Origin: Paraburkholderia tagetis
GTDB lineage: Bacteria > Pseudomonadota > Gammaproteobacteria > Burkholderiales > Burkholderiaceae
Assembly (NCBI RefSeq): GCF_022213065.1
Contig: NZ_JAKLJA010000001.1
Span: forward strand, 310,001 to 374,000
Direction: 5' to 3'
Length of the DNA: 64,000 nucleotides
The notes under the pieces were generated by a model that searched no databases, was not told the origin of the DNA, and worked only from the letters and a program-made list of their open reading frames with translations. How positions within the stretch are numbered: position 1 is the first letter of the stretch; each line of letters begins with the position of its first letter. Of the stretch, positions 17,530 through 26,918 are shown one piece after another. Both the position numbers and the translations under genes were made by a program.

Positions 17530-18138
17530 ATGCTGTTTCTCGTGTTCGAGCTGGACGGCGAACGCTACGCGCTCGATGCGCGCGAGATCGTGCGCGTGCT
17601 GCCGCTGCAGCCGGTGCGCGCGTTTGCGGGCACGCCGCCGTATATTGCGGGCGTGATCGACCACGAGGGCGCGCCGGTGCCGGTCGTCGACATGGCGATG
17701 CTTGCGCTTGGCCGGCCGGCGCGCACGCTGATGTCGACGCGGCTCGTGCTCGTGGACGACAAGGCGCCGGCGGCTTGTGGCACCGACGCGGTTACGCGTT
17801 CAGCGACAAACCCGGCCACGACTGCGGCGATGCCCGCGCCCACGGCCAGCGATAACGCGCCGCCGCGCCGCATCGCGCTGCTGCTCGAATGCGCGACGCG
17901 CACCCAGACACTCGCGCCCGACGCGTTCGCCGAAGCTGGCATCGCGACGCCCGAGGCGCGCTGGCTCGGCCCCGTGGCGAGCGATGCGCACGGTTTCGTG
18001 CAATGGGTGAAGGTCGAGCAACTGCTCGACGAGCGGGTGCGCGCGCTGCTCTTTCCCGATCCGCCGAGCTGGCGCGACGCGGACAGCGCCGGCGACGCCT
18101 CGCCCGGCGAATTCGCGTCTGGAAGGCGCACGCCATGA
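17530..18138 (+). CDS. wspB: Wsp coupling protein, CheW-like
   Basis: 202 residues. CheW-type adaptor between WspA and the kinase WspE. Typical CheW opening MLFLVFELDGERYALDAREI and VIDHEGAPVPVVDM. A low-complexity Ala/Thr/Pro loop (about residues 85-115) interrupts the fold, and the C-terminus is extended. ATG 17530 has GGAG eight bases upstream. It is 139 bases behind wspA and overlaps wspC in an ATGA junction. Confidence 0.9.
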   Translation: MLFLVFELDGERYALDAREIVRVLPLQPVRAFAGTPPYIAGVIDHEGAPVPVVDMAMLALGRPARTLMSTRLVLVDDKAPAACGTDAVTRSATNPATTAAMPAPTASDNAPPRRIALLLECATRTQTLAPDAFAEAGIATPEARWLGPVASDAHGFVQWVKVEQLLDERVRALLFPDPPSWRDADSAGDASPGEFASGRRTP

Positions 18139-19700
18139 TGTTCGCCCACAGGCACGTGGACCCGCGCTTCGTGGCGTGGCTCGCGCAGGAGACCGGCATC
18201 GACGCCGAGTCGCTGGGCGCCCACGCGCTCGCGCGCGCGGTGGCCGCGCGCGCGGCCCTGATCGTCGAGCCGGGGGGGGACGGCAGCGCGCCCGGTGCGA
18301 ACGGTGCGAACGGTGCGAACGGTGCGAACGGTGCGAACGGTGCGAGCAGTGCGAACGGTGCGAACGGTGCGCGCGCCCCGGCGCTGCCGGTTCAGTGGGA
18401 GGGCGGCGCGGCCGTGCCCGAAGCGGTGCGCGACGCCTACTGGACCCGTCTCACGACCGACACCGCTGAGCGTCAGGCGCTCATCGACGCGCTCGTGGTG
18501 CCCGAAACCTGGTTCTTCCGCGAGCGCGAGGCGTTCGCGGCGCTCGCGCGCGGTGGCGCGCAACGTCTTGCGGCGCAGCCCGGCGAGGTCGTGCGGGTGC
18601 TCAGCGTGCCGTGCTCGACCGGCGAGGAACCCTATTCGGCGGCGATGGCGCTCATCGACGCGGGGCTCGGGCACGAGCAGTTCGGCATCGACGCCATCGA
18701 TATCAGCGCCGCTTCGATCGCGGCCGCGACACGCGGCGTCTATGGCCGCAATGCATTTCGTGGCGACGCGCCGGCGTTGGGTGGGTTTCGCGAGCGCTAC
18801 TTTCACGCGACGCCGGATGGCTGGCAACTCGCCGACGCCGTGCGGCGCGCCGTGTCGTTCGAGTGCGCGAATCTGTTCGACTGGCTTGCGGCGCATCCCG
18901 TGCGCTACGACTTCATCTTCTGCCGCAACGTGCTGATCTATTTCGATCGCGAGGCGCAGGACCGCGCGATCGGGCTGCTGCGCGCACGTCTTGCCGATGG
19001 CGGCATGATCTTTGTCGGGCCAGCGGAGACGGGGCTCATGATGCGTCATGACTGGATGTCGGCGCAGATTCCGCTCGCGTTCGGTTTCACCGCGCCGGGC
19101 GAGAGCGCCGCGCGTGGTGCACATGTTTCGGATACCTTGCGATCTGCCTGGGCGACGGCGTTGCCGGTTGTGTCGCCGGTTGCGTTGCCTGCTGTGTCAC
19201 CTGCTGTGTTGCCTGCTGTGTTACCTGGTCAGGCGGCGCACTCCGTCGTGCAAGCGACACCGCTCGCGCGGCGTCCGCTGCCTGCTGTTGCGCCGCTGGC
19301 GCGGGCGGGTGGCGTCGCTGGCGCGGTGGCTCGCGAAGCGTTTTCCGTTGCGCGCGCTGCTGGAGCGCCGCCCGCCACGCTGTCTTCCGCGCGCCGCCTC
19401 GCCGACGCCGGCGCGCTCGACGAAGCCGCGCGCATTGCCACGCAAGTCGCGCAGGCGTCGCCGCAAGACGCCGAGGCGTGGTATCTGCTCGGCCTGATCG
19501 CCGACGCTCAGGGCCGCGCCGCGCTTGCGCTGGAGCACTATCGCAAGGCGCTGTATCTCGAGCCCGGCCATTACGAAGCGCTCACGCATCTGGCGGCGCT
19601 GCTCGAAGTGCAGGGCGACGCGGAGAGCGCGCGCCGCCTGATGCGTCGCGCCGAACGTGCAGCAGAGCGCAGCCCGGGCCACGGAGGCATGGATGCGTGA
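18135..19700 (+). CDS. wspC: Wsp CheR-type methyltransferase with TPR tail
   Basis: 521 residues. Methylates glutamates on WspA, the activating branch of adaptation. CheR N-terminal helical part (residues 1-110), SAM domain with VLSVPCSTGEEPYSAAM and the FIFCRNVLIYFD motif, then a Pro/Ala/Val-rich linker and TPR repeats (AEAWYLLGLIADAQGRAALALEHYRKALYLEPGHYE) at the end. Residues about 54-79 are a Gly-Ala-Asn repeat coded by a 9-bp minisatellite inside the CheR N-terminal region, unusual for the family. Overlaps wspB by four bases and wspD by eight. Confidence 0.92.
   Translation: MMFAHRHVDPRFVAWLAQETGIDAESLGAHALARAVAARAALIVEPGGDGSAPGANGANGANGANGANGASSANGANGARAPALPVQWEGGAAVPEAVRDAYWTRLTTDTAERQALIDALVVPETWFFREREAFAALARGGAQRLAAQPGEVVRVLSVPCSTGEEPYSAAMALIDAGLGHEQFGIDAIDISAASIAAATRGVYGRNAFRGDAPALGGFRERYFHATPDGWQLADAVRRAVSFECANLFDWLAAHPVRYDFIFCRNVLIYFDREAQDRAIGLLRARLADGGMIFVGPAETGLMMRHDWMSAQIPLAFGFTAPGESAARGAHVSDTLRSAWATALPVVSPVALPAVSPAVLPAVLPGQAAHSVVQATPLARRPLPAVAPLARAGGVAGAVAREAFSVARAAGAPPATLSSARRLADAGALDEAARIATQVAQASPQDAEAWYLLGLIADAQGRAALALEHYRKALYLEPGHYEALTHLAALLEVQGDAESARRLMRRAERAAERSPGHGGMDA
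18294..18371 (+). repeat. 9-bp minisatellite inside wspC
   Basis: About eight copies of GGTGCGAAC, one with the variant GGTGCGAGCAGTGCGAAC. Each unit adds Gly-Ala-Asn. Unit length is a multiple of three, so copy-number changes keep the frame. Confidence 0.9.
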
Positions 19701-20508
19701 TTCGACCTTCCCGCATCAGGACGACATGCACGCGAACCAGCAAGGGCACGACGCCATGCACGAACCGACCGCGCGCGCCGCACCGCTCCACGATTGCTGG
19801 AACCGCATCGGCACGCGCGGCGACGCCTCGTGCGAGCGGCTCGTGCAATGCGTGCGCTGCCTGAATTGCCCCGTCTTCGAGGAGGCGGCCGCGCGCATGC
19901 TCGATCGCCCCGTGCAACACGCGGCGCGCGCGCCCGAGGCTGGAGGCGGCCAGGCCGCGCAATCGGCTCAATCGGCTCAATCGGGCGCGGCGCGGCGGGA
20001 AGGCTCGTTGGTGTTCCGCGTGGGCGCCGAATGGCTCGCGCTCACGGCACAGGCGCTGCGCTACGTGGGCGAGGCGCGCGCGATTCACTCGCTGCCGCAC
20101 CGGCGCAGCCCTGCGGTGCTCGGCGTCGTGAACGTGCGTGGCGTGCTCACGCTCGCGGCCTCGCTTGCCGAGTTGCTGCGCATCGATACGACTGCCGCTG
20201 CAACGGCGCATTCCACGACGACGGCCGCAAGTGGCGCAATGGGTGCAGGTGGCGCAGGTAGCACGGGCGCGCGAGCCGCCACGCCGCGTCTGCTCGTGAC
20301 CGAGTGGGCTGGCGAGACGACGGCGTTTCCCGTCGACGAGATCGAAGGCGTGGCCTATTTCGGCACGGACGAGTTGCTGCCCGCGCCGGCCACGCTCGCA
20401 CACGCGGCGGGCCGCCACGTGCGCGGCGTGTTCGCCTGGCGCGGGCGCTCGGTGGGCGTGCTCGAACCCGATGCGCTGTTCGGCGCGCTGACCCGGAGCC
20501 TGCGATGA
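19693..20508 (+). CDS. wspD: Wsp coupling protein, second CheW-like
   Basis: 271 residues. CheW domain (about 105-265) preceded by the N-terminal cysteine motif typical of WspD: CWNRIGTRGDASCERL then CVRCLNCPVFEEAA. Core CheW segments: SLVFRVGAEWLALTA, VLGVVNVRGVLTLAASL and FPVDEIEGVAYFG. An Ala/Ser/Thr/Gly-rich loop is inserted after the second strand group. ATG 19693 (GGAGG nearby) overlaps the end of wspC by eight bases; its stop overlaps the wspE start. Confidence 0.9.
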   Translation: MRDSTFPHQDDMHANQQGHDAMHEPTARAAPLHDCWNRIGTRGDASCERLVQCVRCLNCPVFEEAAARMLDRPVQHAARAPEAGGGQAAQSAQSAQSGAARREGSLVFRVGAEWLALTAQALRYVGEARAIHSLPHRRSPAVLGVVNVRGVLTLAASLAELLRIDTTAAATAHSTTTAASGAMGAGGAGSTGARAATPRLLVTEWAGETTAFPVDEIEGVAYFGTDELLPAPATLAHAAGRHVRGVFAWRGRSVGVLEPDALFGALTRSLR

Positions 20509-22835
20509 GCGACGACGAACTGAGCCGCCGCTCGCTTCTCGACCTCTTTCGCGAGGAAGCGCAGACGCAGACGCGCACGCTCTCGGCGGGCCTGCTCGCG
20601 CTGGAGTCCACGCCCACCGACGCGCCCACGCTCGAAGCCTGCATGCGCGCGACGCATTCGCTCAAGGGCGCGGCGCGCATCGTCGGCTTGCCCGAGGCCG
20701 TGGACGTGGCGAGCGCAATGGAGGATTGCTTCGTCGCCGCGCAGCACGGCGACGTGACGATCGACGCCGCGCACATCGACGCGCTGCTGGTGGGCATCGA
20801 CTTGCTGCTGGCGGCGGGTGATGCGTCGGCGCCATCAGCGCGCGAGGCTATCGACGATTTTGTCGCGCGGCTGGCGGGGGCGGGCGCTGCTGCTGCGGGT
20901 TCTGCTGCGGTTTCTGCTGCGGTTTCGTCCGCGTACCCGGGGCAGGAAACGGCAGACGCTGACGACGAATTCGCCCGCAGCCCTGACGACGACGCAGACA
21001 CCGCGGCTGCCGCTGAAACTGCGTCCGCGTCGGCGCTCGCCGTTACGGATCCATCGGCCGCCCGCGCCAGCCAGGATCGCGACCGCATGCTGCGCGTGCG
21101 CGCCGGCACGCTCGACCGCCTGCTGGGTTTCGCAGGCCAGTCGCTGGTGGAGTCACGCCGCATGCGCCCGTTTGCGAACAACCTGCTGCGGGTGCGCCGC
21201 GCCCAGGGTGAGGTGCTCGCCGCGCTCGGCCAGTTCCACGAGCGCCACGCGCCGACGCTCGGCGCCGAGGCGCGCGCCTCGCTCGCGGGCATCCGCGAAC
21301 AGCTTGCCGCGCTCGAACGTCAGCTCTCCGAACGCTTCGACGACCTCGACCGCATCGACCGGCGCGGCACCCAACTCGCGCAGCGTCTCTACGACGAAGC
21401 CCTGCAATGCCGCATGCGCCCGTTCGGCGACGCCGTGCACGCGTACCCGCGCATCGTGCGCGATCTCGCGCGTTCGCTCGGCAAGCGCGTGCGCTTGTCC
21501 ATCGAGGGCGAGACGACCCAGGTGGACCGCGACATCCTCGAAATGCTCGATGCGCCGCTCGGGCACCTGCTGCGCAACGCGCTGGATCACGGCATCGAAG
21601 ATCCCGACACGCGACGCCTTGCCGGCAAGCCCGAGGAGGCGCGTCTCACGATCGAAGCGCGCCACAGCGCGGGCAAACTGCTGATTTCCGTGGCCGACGA
21701 TGGCGCGGGCGTCGATCTGGCCGCGCTTCGGCGCGCGATCGTTGCGCGCGGTCTCGCGCAACCCGATGCCGTGGCCGCCATGTCCGAGCCGGAGCTGCTC
21801 GAGTTCCTCTTGCTGCCCGGCTTCACGATGCGCGAGCACGTGACCGACGTCTCGGGGCGCGGCGTGGGGCTCGACGCGGTGCTGAATTTCGCCAAGGCCG
21901 TGCACGGCATCGTGCGCATCGAAAGCGCGGCGGGGCGCGGCATGCGCGTCGTGCTGCAATTGCCGCTCACGCTTTCGGTGGTGCGCAGCCTGATCGTCGA
22001 GGTGGCGGGCGAGGCCTATGCGTTCCCGCTCGCGCACGTGCGGCGCGCGCTGCGCGTGCCGCGCGAAGCCATCGAGATGCTCGAAGGCCAGCAGCACATC
22101 GTCCATGAAGGGCGGCCCGTGGGGCTCGTCACCGCGAGACAGTTGCTCGGCGCGAGCGGGGCGGCCGCGCATTCGGACGATGTATGCGTCGTGCTCATCG
22201 GCGCGGGCCACGGCGCCGACCAGGAAGCGGCGCTCTATGGCATCGCGGTGGACCGCTTCGCGGGCGAGCACACGCTGGCCGTGCAGCCGCTCGACACGCG
22301 CCTCGGCAAGGTGCGCAACGTGGCCGCCGCCGCGCTGCTCGAAGACGGCGCCGTGGCGCTGATCGTCGACGTGGAGGATATGGTGACCTCGGTCGCGCGC
22401 CTCGTGCGCGAAGGACAGCTCGCGGGCGTGGCGCGCGGTGCCCAGGCCGCCGCGCGCGAACGCAAGCGCATTCTCGTGGTCGAGGATTCCTTGACCGTGC
22501 GGGAGCTGGAGCGCAAGCTCCTCGAAAAACGCGGCTACGCGGTGAGCGTGGCGGTGGACGGCATGGACGGCTGGAACACGCTGCGCAACGGGCACTTCGA
22601 TCTCGTCATTACCGACGTGGACATGCCGCGCATGGACGGCATCGAACTCGTCGCGATGATCCGCAACGATCCGCAGCAGCGCGGCGTGCCGGTCATGATC
22701 GTCTCGTACAAGGACCGCGAGGACGACCGGCGCCGCGGCCTCGACGCAGGCGCCGATTACTACCTGACCAAGGGCAGCTTCCACGACGAAGCGTTGCTCG
22801 ATGCCGTGAACGACCTGATCGGAGAGGCGACCTGA
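20505..22835 (+). CDS. wspE: Wsp hybrid CheA-type histidine kinase / response regulator
   Basis: 776 residues. Autophosphorylates and passes phosphate to WspR (output) and WspF (feedback). Hpt domain with the phospho-His at 51 in ATHSLKGAARIVG, an Ala-rich linker (about 125-185), dimer and ATPase domains (HLLRNALDHGIEDP, VADDGAGVDL, GRGVGLDAV), a CheW-like domain and a C-terminal receiver (about 650-776) with the phospho-Asp in LVITDVDMPRMDG. Four-base overlap with wspD and one-base overlap with wspF (TGATG). Confidence 0.95.
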   Translation: MSDDELSRRSLLDLFREEAQTQTRTLSAGLLALESTPTDAPTLEACMRATHSLKGAARIVGLPEAVDVASAMEDCFVAAQHGDVTIDAAHIDALLVGIDLLLAAGDASAPSAREAIDDFVARLAGAGAAAAGSAAVSAAVSSAYPGQETADADDEFARSPDDDADTAAAAETASASALAVTDPSAARASQDRDRMLRVRAGTLDRLLGFAGQSLVESRRMRPFANNLLRVRRAQGEVLAALGQFHERHAPTLGAEARASLAGIREQLAALERQLSERFDDLDRIDRRGTQLAQRLYDEALQCRMRPFGDAVHAYPRIVRDLARSLGKRVRLSIEGETTQVDRDILEMLDAPLGHLLRNALDHGIEDPDTRRLAGKPEEARLTIEARHSAGKLLISVADDGAGVDLAALRRAIVARGLAQPDAVAAMSEPELLEFLLLPGFTMREHVTDVSGRGVGLDAVLNFAKAVHGIVRIESAAGRGMRVVLQLPLTLSVVRSLIVEVAGEAYAFPLAHVRRALRVPREAIEMLEGQQHIVHEGRPVGLVTARQLLGASGAAAHSDDVCVVLIGAGHGADQEAALYGIAVDRFAGEHTLAVQPLDTRLGKVRNVAAAALLEDGAVALIVDVEDMVTSVARLVREGQLAGVARGAQAAARERKRILVVEDSLTVRELERKLLEKRGYAVSVAVDGMDGWNTLRNGHFDLVITDVDMPRMDGIELVAMIRNDPQQRGVPVMIVSYKDREDDRRRGLDAGADYYLTKGSFHDEALLDAVNDLIGEAT

Positions 22836-23869
22836 TGAACATCGGTATCGCGAACGACATGCCGCTCGCCGTGGAGGCGCTGCGCCACGCCATTGCGGCG
22901 CGGCCCGGGCATCGCGTGCTGTGGGTGGCCGCCGACGGCGAGCAGGCCGAGGACTTCTGCGCCGCGCAGCCGCCCGACGTGATCCTGATGGATCTCGTGA
23001 TGCCCCGGCTCGACGGCGTGGAGGCCACGCGGCGCATCATGGCGCGCTCGCCGTGCCCGATCCTGATCGTCACGAGCAGCGTGGGCGCGAACGCCTGGCG
23101 CGTGTACGAGGCGATGGGCGCGGGCGCGCTCGACGCGGTCGATACCCCCACCCTGGCGGGACCCGACGCGCGTAGCACGATGGATCTCCTGCTCGCGAAG
23201 ATCGACCAGATCGGCCGCGTGAACGGCACGATCGAGGCGGCCCGCGCGCCCGAGGCGTTCGCGGTTGGCGCCGACGCGCGCACGCCGCTGCTGGCGATCG
23301 GGGCCTCGGCGGGCGGACCCACGGCGCTCGCGGCGGTGCTGGGCGCGCTGCCGGCGAGCTTGAACGCGGGCATCGTAATCGTGCAGCACGTGGACCAGTC
23401 GTTCGCGCTCGGCATGGCCGACTGGCTCGACGGACAAACCGCGCTCAAGGTGCGCATCGCGCGCGAAGGCGACCGGGCAGGGGCGGGCGAGGCCCTGCTC
23501 GCGGCAACCAACGACCATCTGCGCATGACGGCCTCCGGACGCCTCGCCTACACGCTCGAGCCCGCCGAGACGCCGTATCGCCCGTCCGTGGACACCTTTT
23601 TTCATAGCGTCGTCGAGCATTGGCCGGGCGAGGCCATCGGCGTGCTGCTCACGGGCATGGGACGCGACGGCGCCATCGGCCTGAAGGCGATGCGCGCGAA
23701 GGGTTATTACACGATCGCTCAGGACGAGGCGACGAGCGCCGTCTACGGCATGCCGAAGGCCGCCGCCGCGCTGGACGCCGCGCGCGCGATCCTGCCGCTG
23801 GGCGCGATTGCCGGCGAACTGGAGAGCCGCGTGGGCGTGCCGGGGATGACGAGCCCACTGGCGCCTTAA
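22835..23869 (+). CDS. wspF: Wsp methylesterase, CheB-like
   Basis: 344 residues. Removes methyl groups from WspA and so turns the pathway down; loss in pseudomonads gives wrinkly, high cyclic-di-GMP colonies. Receiver domain with phospho-Asp 53 (VILMDLVMPRLDG), then the CheB catalytic domain with Ser (IGASAGGPTAL), His (IVQHVDQSF) and Asp (GMGRDGAIGL) of the triad. Directly coupled to wspE. Followed by a 127-base gap, the first real gap since wspB. Confidence 0.94.
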   Translation: MNIGIANDMPLAVEALRHAIAARPGHRVLWVAADGEQAEDFCAAQPPDVILMDLVMPRLDGVEATRRIMARSPCPILIVTSSVGANAWRVYEAMGAGALDAVDTPTLAGPDARSTMDLLLAKIDQIGRVNGTIEAARAPEAFAVGADARTPLLAIGASAGGPTALAAVLGALPASLNAGIVIVQHVDQSFALGMADWLDGQTALKVRIAREGDRAGAGEALLAATNDHLRMTASGRLAYTLEPAETPYRPSVDTFFHSVVEHWPGEAIGVLLTGMGRDGAIGLKAMRAKGYYTIAQDEATSAVYGMPKAAAALDAARAILPLGAIAGELESRVGVPGMTSPLAP

Positions 23870-23935
23870 AGACTGCCTGCAAAAAGACCGTAATAGCGCC
23901 TGATAGACATCAAGCCGACATCAAGCAATTGAAAC

Positions 23936-23990
23936 AGCGACTGTAAAAGCGACTGTAAAAGCGACTGTAAAAGCGACTGTAAAAGCGACA
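23936..23990 (+). repeat. 12-bp tandem repeat in the wspR leader
   Basis: AGCGACTGTAAA is repeated four full times (23936-23983) and then partly. It occupies the space just before the wspR start. The repeat frame is open into wspR but holds no ATG, GTG or TTG, so it is not translated as far as I can tell. Confidence 0.9.
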
Positions 23991-23996
23991 GAAACC

Positions 23997-25112
23997 ATGA
24001 CCGAGAAGCCGAACCCATCCACCGCAGCCGAATCCGCTCTGGCCGAAGGCGGGCCCGACGAGGCCTCGCTCGAAGCTGCGCTTGCCGCCGTGCGCACGGC
24101 GCTCGCGCAGCCGCTGCCCGGCGCCGACGTGCCGATGATGGTGCTGCTGGTGGACGATCAGGCGATTGTTGCGGAGGCTGTGCGGCGGGCGCTGGCGAGC
24201 GAGCGCGAGATCGACTTCCATTACTGCGCACACCCCGAACAGGCCGTGAGCATAGCGGAGCAGGTGCGCCCGACCGTGATCCTGCAAGACCTCGTGATGC
24301 CGGGCACCGACGGCCTCACGCTGGTGCGCGCTTATCGCGCCAACGACGCCACGCGCGACGTGCCCATCATCGTGCTTTCCACCAAAGAGGACCCGGCGAT
24401 CAAGAGCGCAGCTTTTGCCTCGGGCGCAAACGATTACCTCGTGAAGCTGCCGGACAGTATCGAGCTTATCGCGCGGGTCAAATATCATTCGCGCTCCTAT
24501 GTGAACATGCTCCAGCGCGACGAAGCGTACCGCGCGCTGCGCCGCTCACAGCAGGAACTGCTCAAGGTGAACCTGGAACTGCGCCGCCTCACGCAATCGG
24601 ACGGCCTCACGGGGCTCTCGAACCGGCGTTATTTCGACGAATTCCTCAGCGCGGAATGGCGGCGCGCGCAGCGCGAGAACAGTGAAGTTTCGCTGCTGAT
24701 GATCGACGTGGATTATTTCAAGCCCTATAACGACACCTATGGCCACGTGGCCGGCGACAACGTGCTGCGCTCCGTGGCGACCACGATCTGCCGCGAGGTG
24801 AGCCAGCCGCGCGACCTCGTGGCGCGCTTTGGCGGCGAGGAGTTCGCCGTCGTGCTGCCGGGCGTGGGCAGTGCGCTTGCGCGCCTGCTGGCCGAGAAGA
24901 TGCGCCGCGACGTGGCGGGGCTGGAACTGCCGCATGTGGGCTCGGCGGTGAGCGAGCATCTCACGATCAGCGTGGGCGTGGCCACGCTCACGCCCACCGA
25001 GGCACTCGCGGAAACCGCGTTGATCGAGGCGGCCGACGTGGCGCTTTATCGAGCCAAGCGCGAAGGACGCAACCGGGTGGCGTATTCGACGGCGGTGACG
25101 GGCCGGGGGTGA
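23997..25112 (+). CDS. wspR: Wsp response regulator diguanylate cyclase
   Basis: 371 residues. Makes cyclic-di-GMP when phosphorylated by WspE. Receiver domain with Asp 98 ([13 protein letters not shown]) after an extra N-terminal stretch of about 45 residues, a helical stalk, then the GGDEF domain with the active motif GGEEF at 279-283 and [10 protein letters not shown]. The inhibitory site nine residues before GGEEF reads QPRD instead of RxxD. No clear ribosome site precedes ATG 23997; the leader is a 12-bp tandem repeat. Last gene of the wsp cluster and convergent with the MocR gene. Confidence 0.93.
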   Translation: MTEKPNPSTAAESALAEGGPDEASLEAALAAVRTALAQPLPGADVPMMVLLVDDQAIVAEAVRRALASEREIDFHYCAHPEQAVSIAEQVRPTVILQDLVMPGTDGLTLVRAYRANDATRDVPIIVLSTKEDPAIKSAAFASGANDYLVKLPDSIELIARVKYHSRSYVNMLQRDEAYRALRRSQQELLKVNLELRRLTQSDGLTGLSNRRYFDEFLSAEWRRAQRENSEVSLLMIDVDYFKPYNDTYGHVAGDNVLRSVATTICREVSQPRDLVARFGGEEFAVVLPGVGSALARLLAEKMRRDVAGLELPHVGSAVSEHLTISVGVATLTPTEALAETALIEAADVALYRAKREGRNRVAYSTAVTGRG

Positions 25113-25205
25113 GGGGTGTTGCAGCCATAGAACCACAAATACGCACTTGAACAGCACGCGCAGCGGCAACGTAGTCCGTCATTGACTTCGAACATTCGTC
25201 GCGCG

Positions 25206-26726
25206 TCAGCGATCCAGACACGCGCGCAACGTTCGGGCGAGCCGGTCTGCTTCACCGGCATCGAAGATGTTCGCGAAGCCCATGACGATGCCGCGAGGCG
25301 TGCGCTGCGTGCGGCTATTCGCGTACCAGATCGAGAGCGGCAGCGCGGCGAGCCCCGCGTCGTGGGCGCGCGCGGCGAAGGCGACATCGTCGACCGGCCC
25401 ATCGGAGCCCTCGGCGAATCGGGCCGCGAACTGGATTCCGCCTGGCGGCAACTCGACCATCAGCCGTTCGCCAAGCACCTCTTTCAGCGCGTGCACGATC
25501 AGCATGCGCCGCTCGCCATACAGCGCACGCATGCGCTTCAGATGTCGCGCAAAATGCCCCTGCTCGATGAAATCCGCAACGGCCGCCTGAAATAGCGTCG
25601 GCGATCCGGCGTTCATGCTGCACGCCACGCGGCCGACGCGCTCGACGGCCCGCTCCGGCACCACCACATAGGCGAGCCGCAAACCGGGAAACATCACCTT
25701 GCTGAACGTGCCGCAATAGATCACACGATCGCGCCGGTCGAGGCTTTTCAGCGCCGGCAAGGGCCGGCCCAGATAGCGGAACTCGCTGTCGTAATCGTCT
25801 TCGACGATCCAGCCCGACGCTTGCTCCGCCCAGTCGAGCAGCGCCATGCGCCTTGCGAGCGACAACGTGTACCCGAGCGGGCTCTGATGCGATGGCGTGA
25901 CCAGCGCGAAGCGCGCTTGTGCATCGAGCCGTGTGCCGTGTTCGACGTCGATTCCATCGCTATCCACCGGCACCGGCACGAGCTGCACGCCGGTCTCGGC
26001 CAGAAAGCCGCGTGCCAGCAGATAGCCGGGGTCCTCGTACCACACGCGGTCGTTCGGCCGGGCGAGACTGCGCAACACGAGTTCGAGCGTCGCGCGGTAG
26101 CCGCCCGTCACGAATACCTGTTCGGGCAGGCAGGTCACTCCGCGCGAGAGCCCGAGATAAGTGGCGATATGCTCGCGCAGCGGCCGGTAGCCGGTCGGGT
26201 CCGGGTACGCGAGCATCGCGCGTTCGCCACTGCGCGCGCGATGCGAAACGAGCCGGTTCCATACCTTGCGCGGAAACGCGTCCAGCGCGGGCAGTCCGGG
26301 CTGCAAAGGCCTGGGCTCGCCGCTCATGGCGGCGGCAATGGCCGGTTGGCGCGGTGCAGGCCGCGAGCCGCCCGGCGTCTGCGGTATGCCGGTTGCTGTG
26401 GCGCTTGGCGTGGCGCCCGCAACCTGAACGCTTTGCGCACGAGCCGCGCGCACCACCGAGGCCGGCAGCGATGGAGACACGAACGTGCCGGCCGCACCGC
26501 GCATCTGCAGGTAGCCCTCGTCGACGAGGATCGTGTAGGCCAGCTCGACCGTGCCGCGCGCCGTGCTCAGTTGCGTGGCGAGGCTGCGCAGCGCCGGTAC
26601 GCGCTCGCCTGGACGCAAATGCCCCGCGGCGATCGCGGTTCTGAAGCGTTCGCAAATCTGCAGATAGATCGGCAACGATGTCTGTCGATCGATTTCGATG
26701 CTTAAGGCGGCAGTCGGCACGGTCAT
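25206..26726 (-). CDS. MocR/PdxR family regulator (GntR HTH fused to aminotransferase fold)
   Basis: 506 residues. N-terminal winged helix of GntR type (about 15-85: LPIYLQICERFRTAIAAGHLRPG, LSTARGTVELAYTILVDEGY), an Ala/Pro-rich linker, then a class I PLP-dependent aminotransferase domain with VFVTGGYRATLELVLRSL, WIVEDDYDSEF and the PLP-lysine in YCGTFSKVMFPGLRLAYVV. Such proteins use bound PLP to sense amines or vitamin B6 and rarely act as enzymes. Divergent from the oxidoreductase at 26919, which is its likely target. ATG 26726 chosen because similarity begins at MTVPTAALSIEID. Confidence 0.9.
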   Translation of the reverse strand: MTVPTAALSIEIDRQTSLPIYLQICERFRTAIAAGHLRPGERVPALRSLATQLSTARGTVELAYTILVDEGYLQMRGAAGTFVSPSLPASVVRAARAQSVQVAGATPSATATGIPQTPGGSRPAPRQPAIAAAMSGEPRPLQPGLPALDAFPRKVWNRLVSHRARSGERAMLAYPDPTGYRPLREHIATYLGLSRGVTCLPEQVFVTGGYRATLELVLRSLARPNDRVWYEDPGYLLARGFLAETGVQLVPVPVDSDGIDVEHGTRLDAQARFALVTPSHQSPLGYTLSLARRMALLDWAEQASGWIVEDDYDSEFRYLGRPLPALKSLDRRDRVIYCGTFSKVMFPGLRLAYVVVPERAVERVGRVACSMNAGSPTLFQAAVADFIEQGHFARHLKRMRALYGERRMLIVHALKEVLGERLMVELPPGGIQFAARFAEGSDGPVDDVAFAARAHDAGLAALPLSIWYANSRTQRTPRGIVMGFANIFDAGEADRLARTLRACLDR

Positions 26727-26918
26727 GGCGGTTTTGCTGGCAAGGACGGCGCAAGCGGCTTGGACTAGTCGAAAGCGCCATTCTTGGCACTTTTCGCTGG
26801 TGCATGATTTTTCCACAATAGAGTCTCACGCGATGCGGCGGCGGCGAATCCTTGCCGGCAATAGCCCCTCCGCCAGGCGCCTGCGCGTGTTCTTGTGCTT
26901 TCATCTGGAGAATCTGTC

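Noticed and set aside
18294..18371. CRISPR-like array
   Set aside because: Units are contiguous 9-mers without spacers and lie in a coding frame.
23936..23996. In-frame N-terminal extension of WspR through the 12-bp repeat
   Set aside because: The frame is open, but between the upstream stop (23904-23906) and the ATG there is no ATG, GTG or TTG.
22835..25112. Generic chemotaxis (che) operon
   Set aside because: Two CheW-like proteins (one with the WspD cysteine motif), a CheA-receiver hybrid and a GGDEF output protein in this order identify Wsp, and no CheY or CheZ is present.
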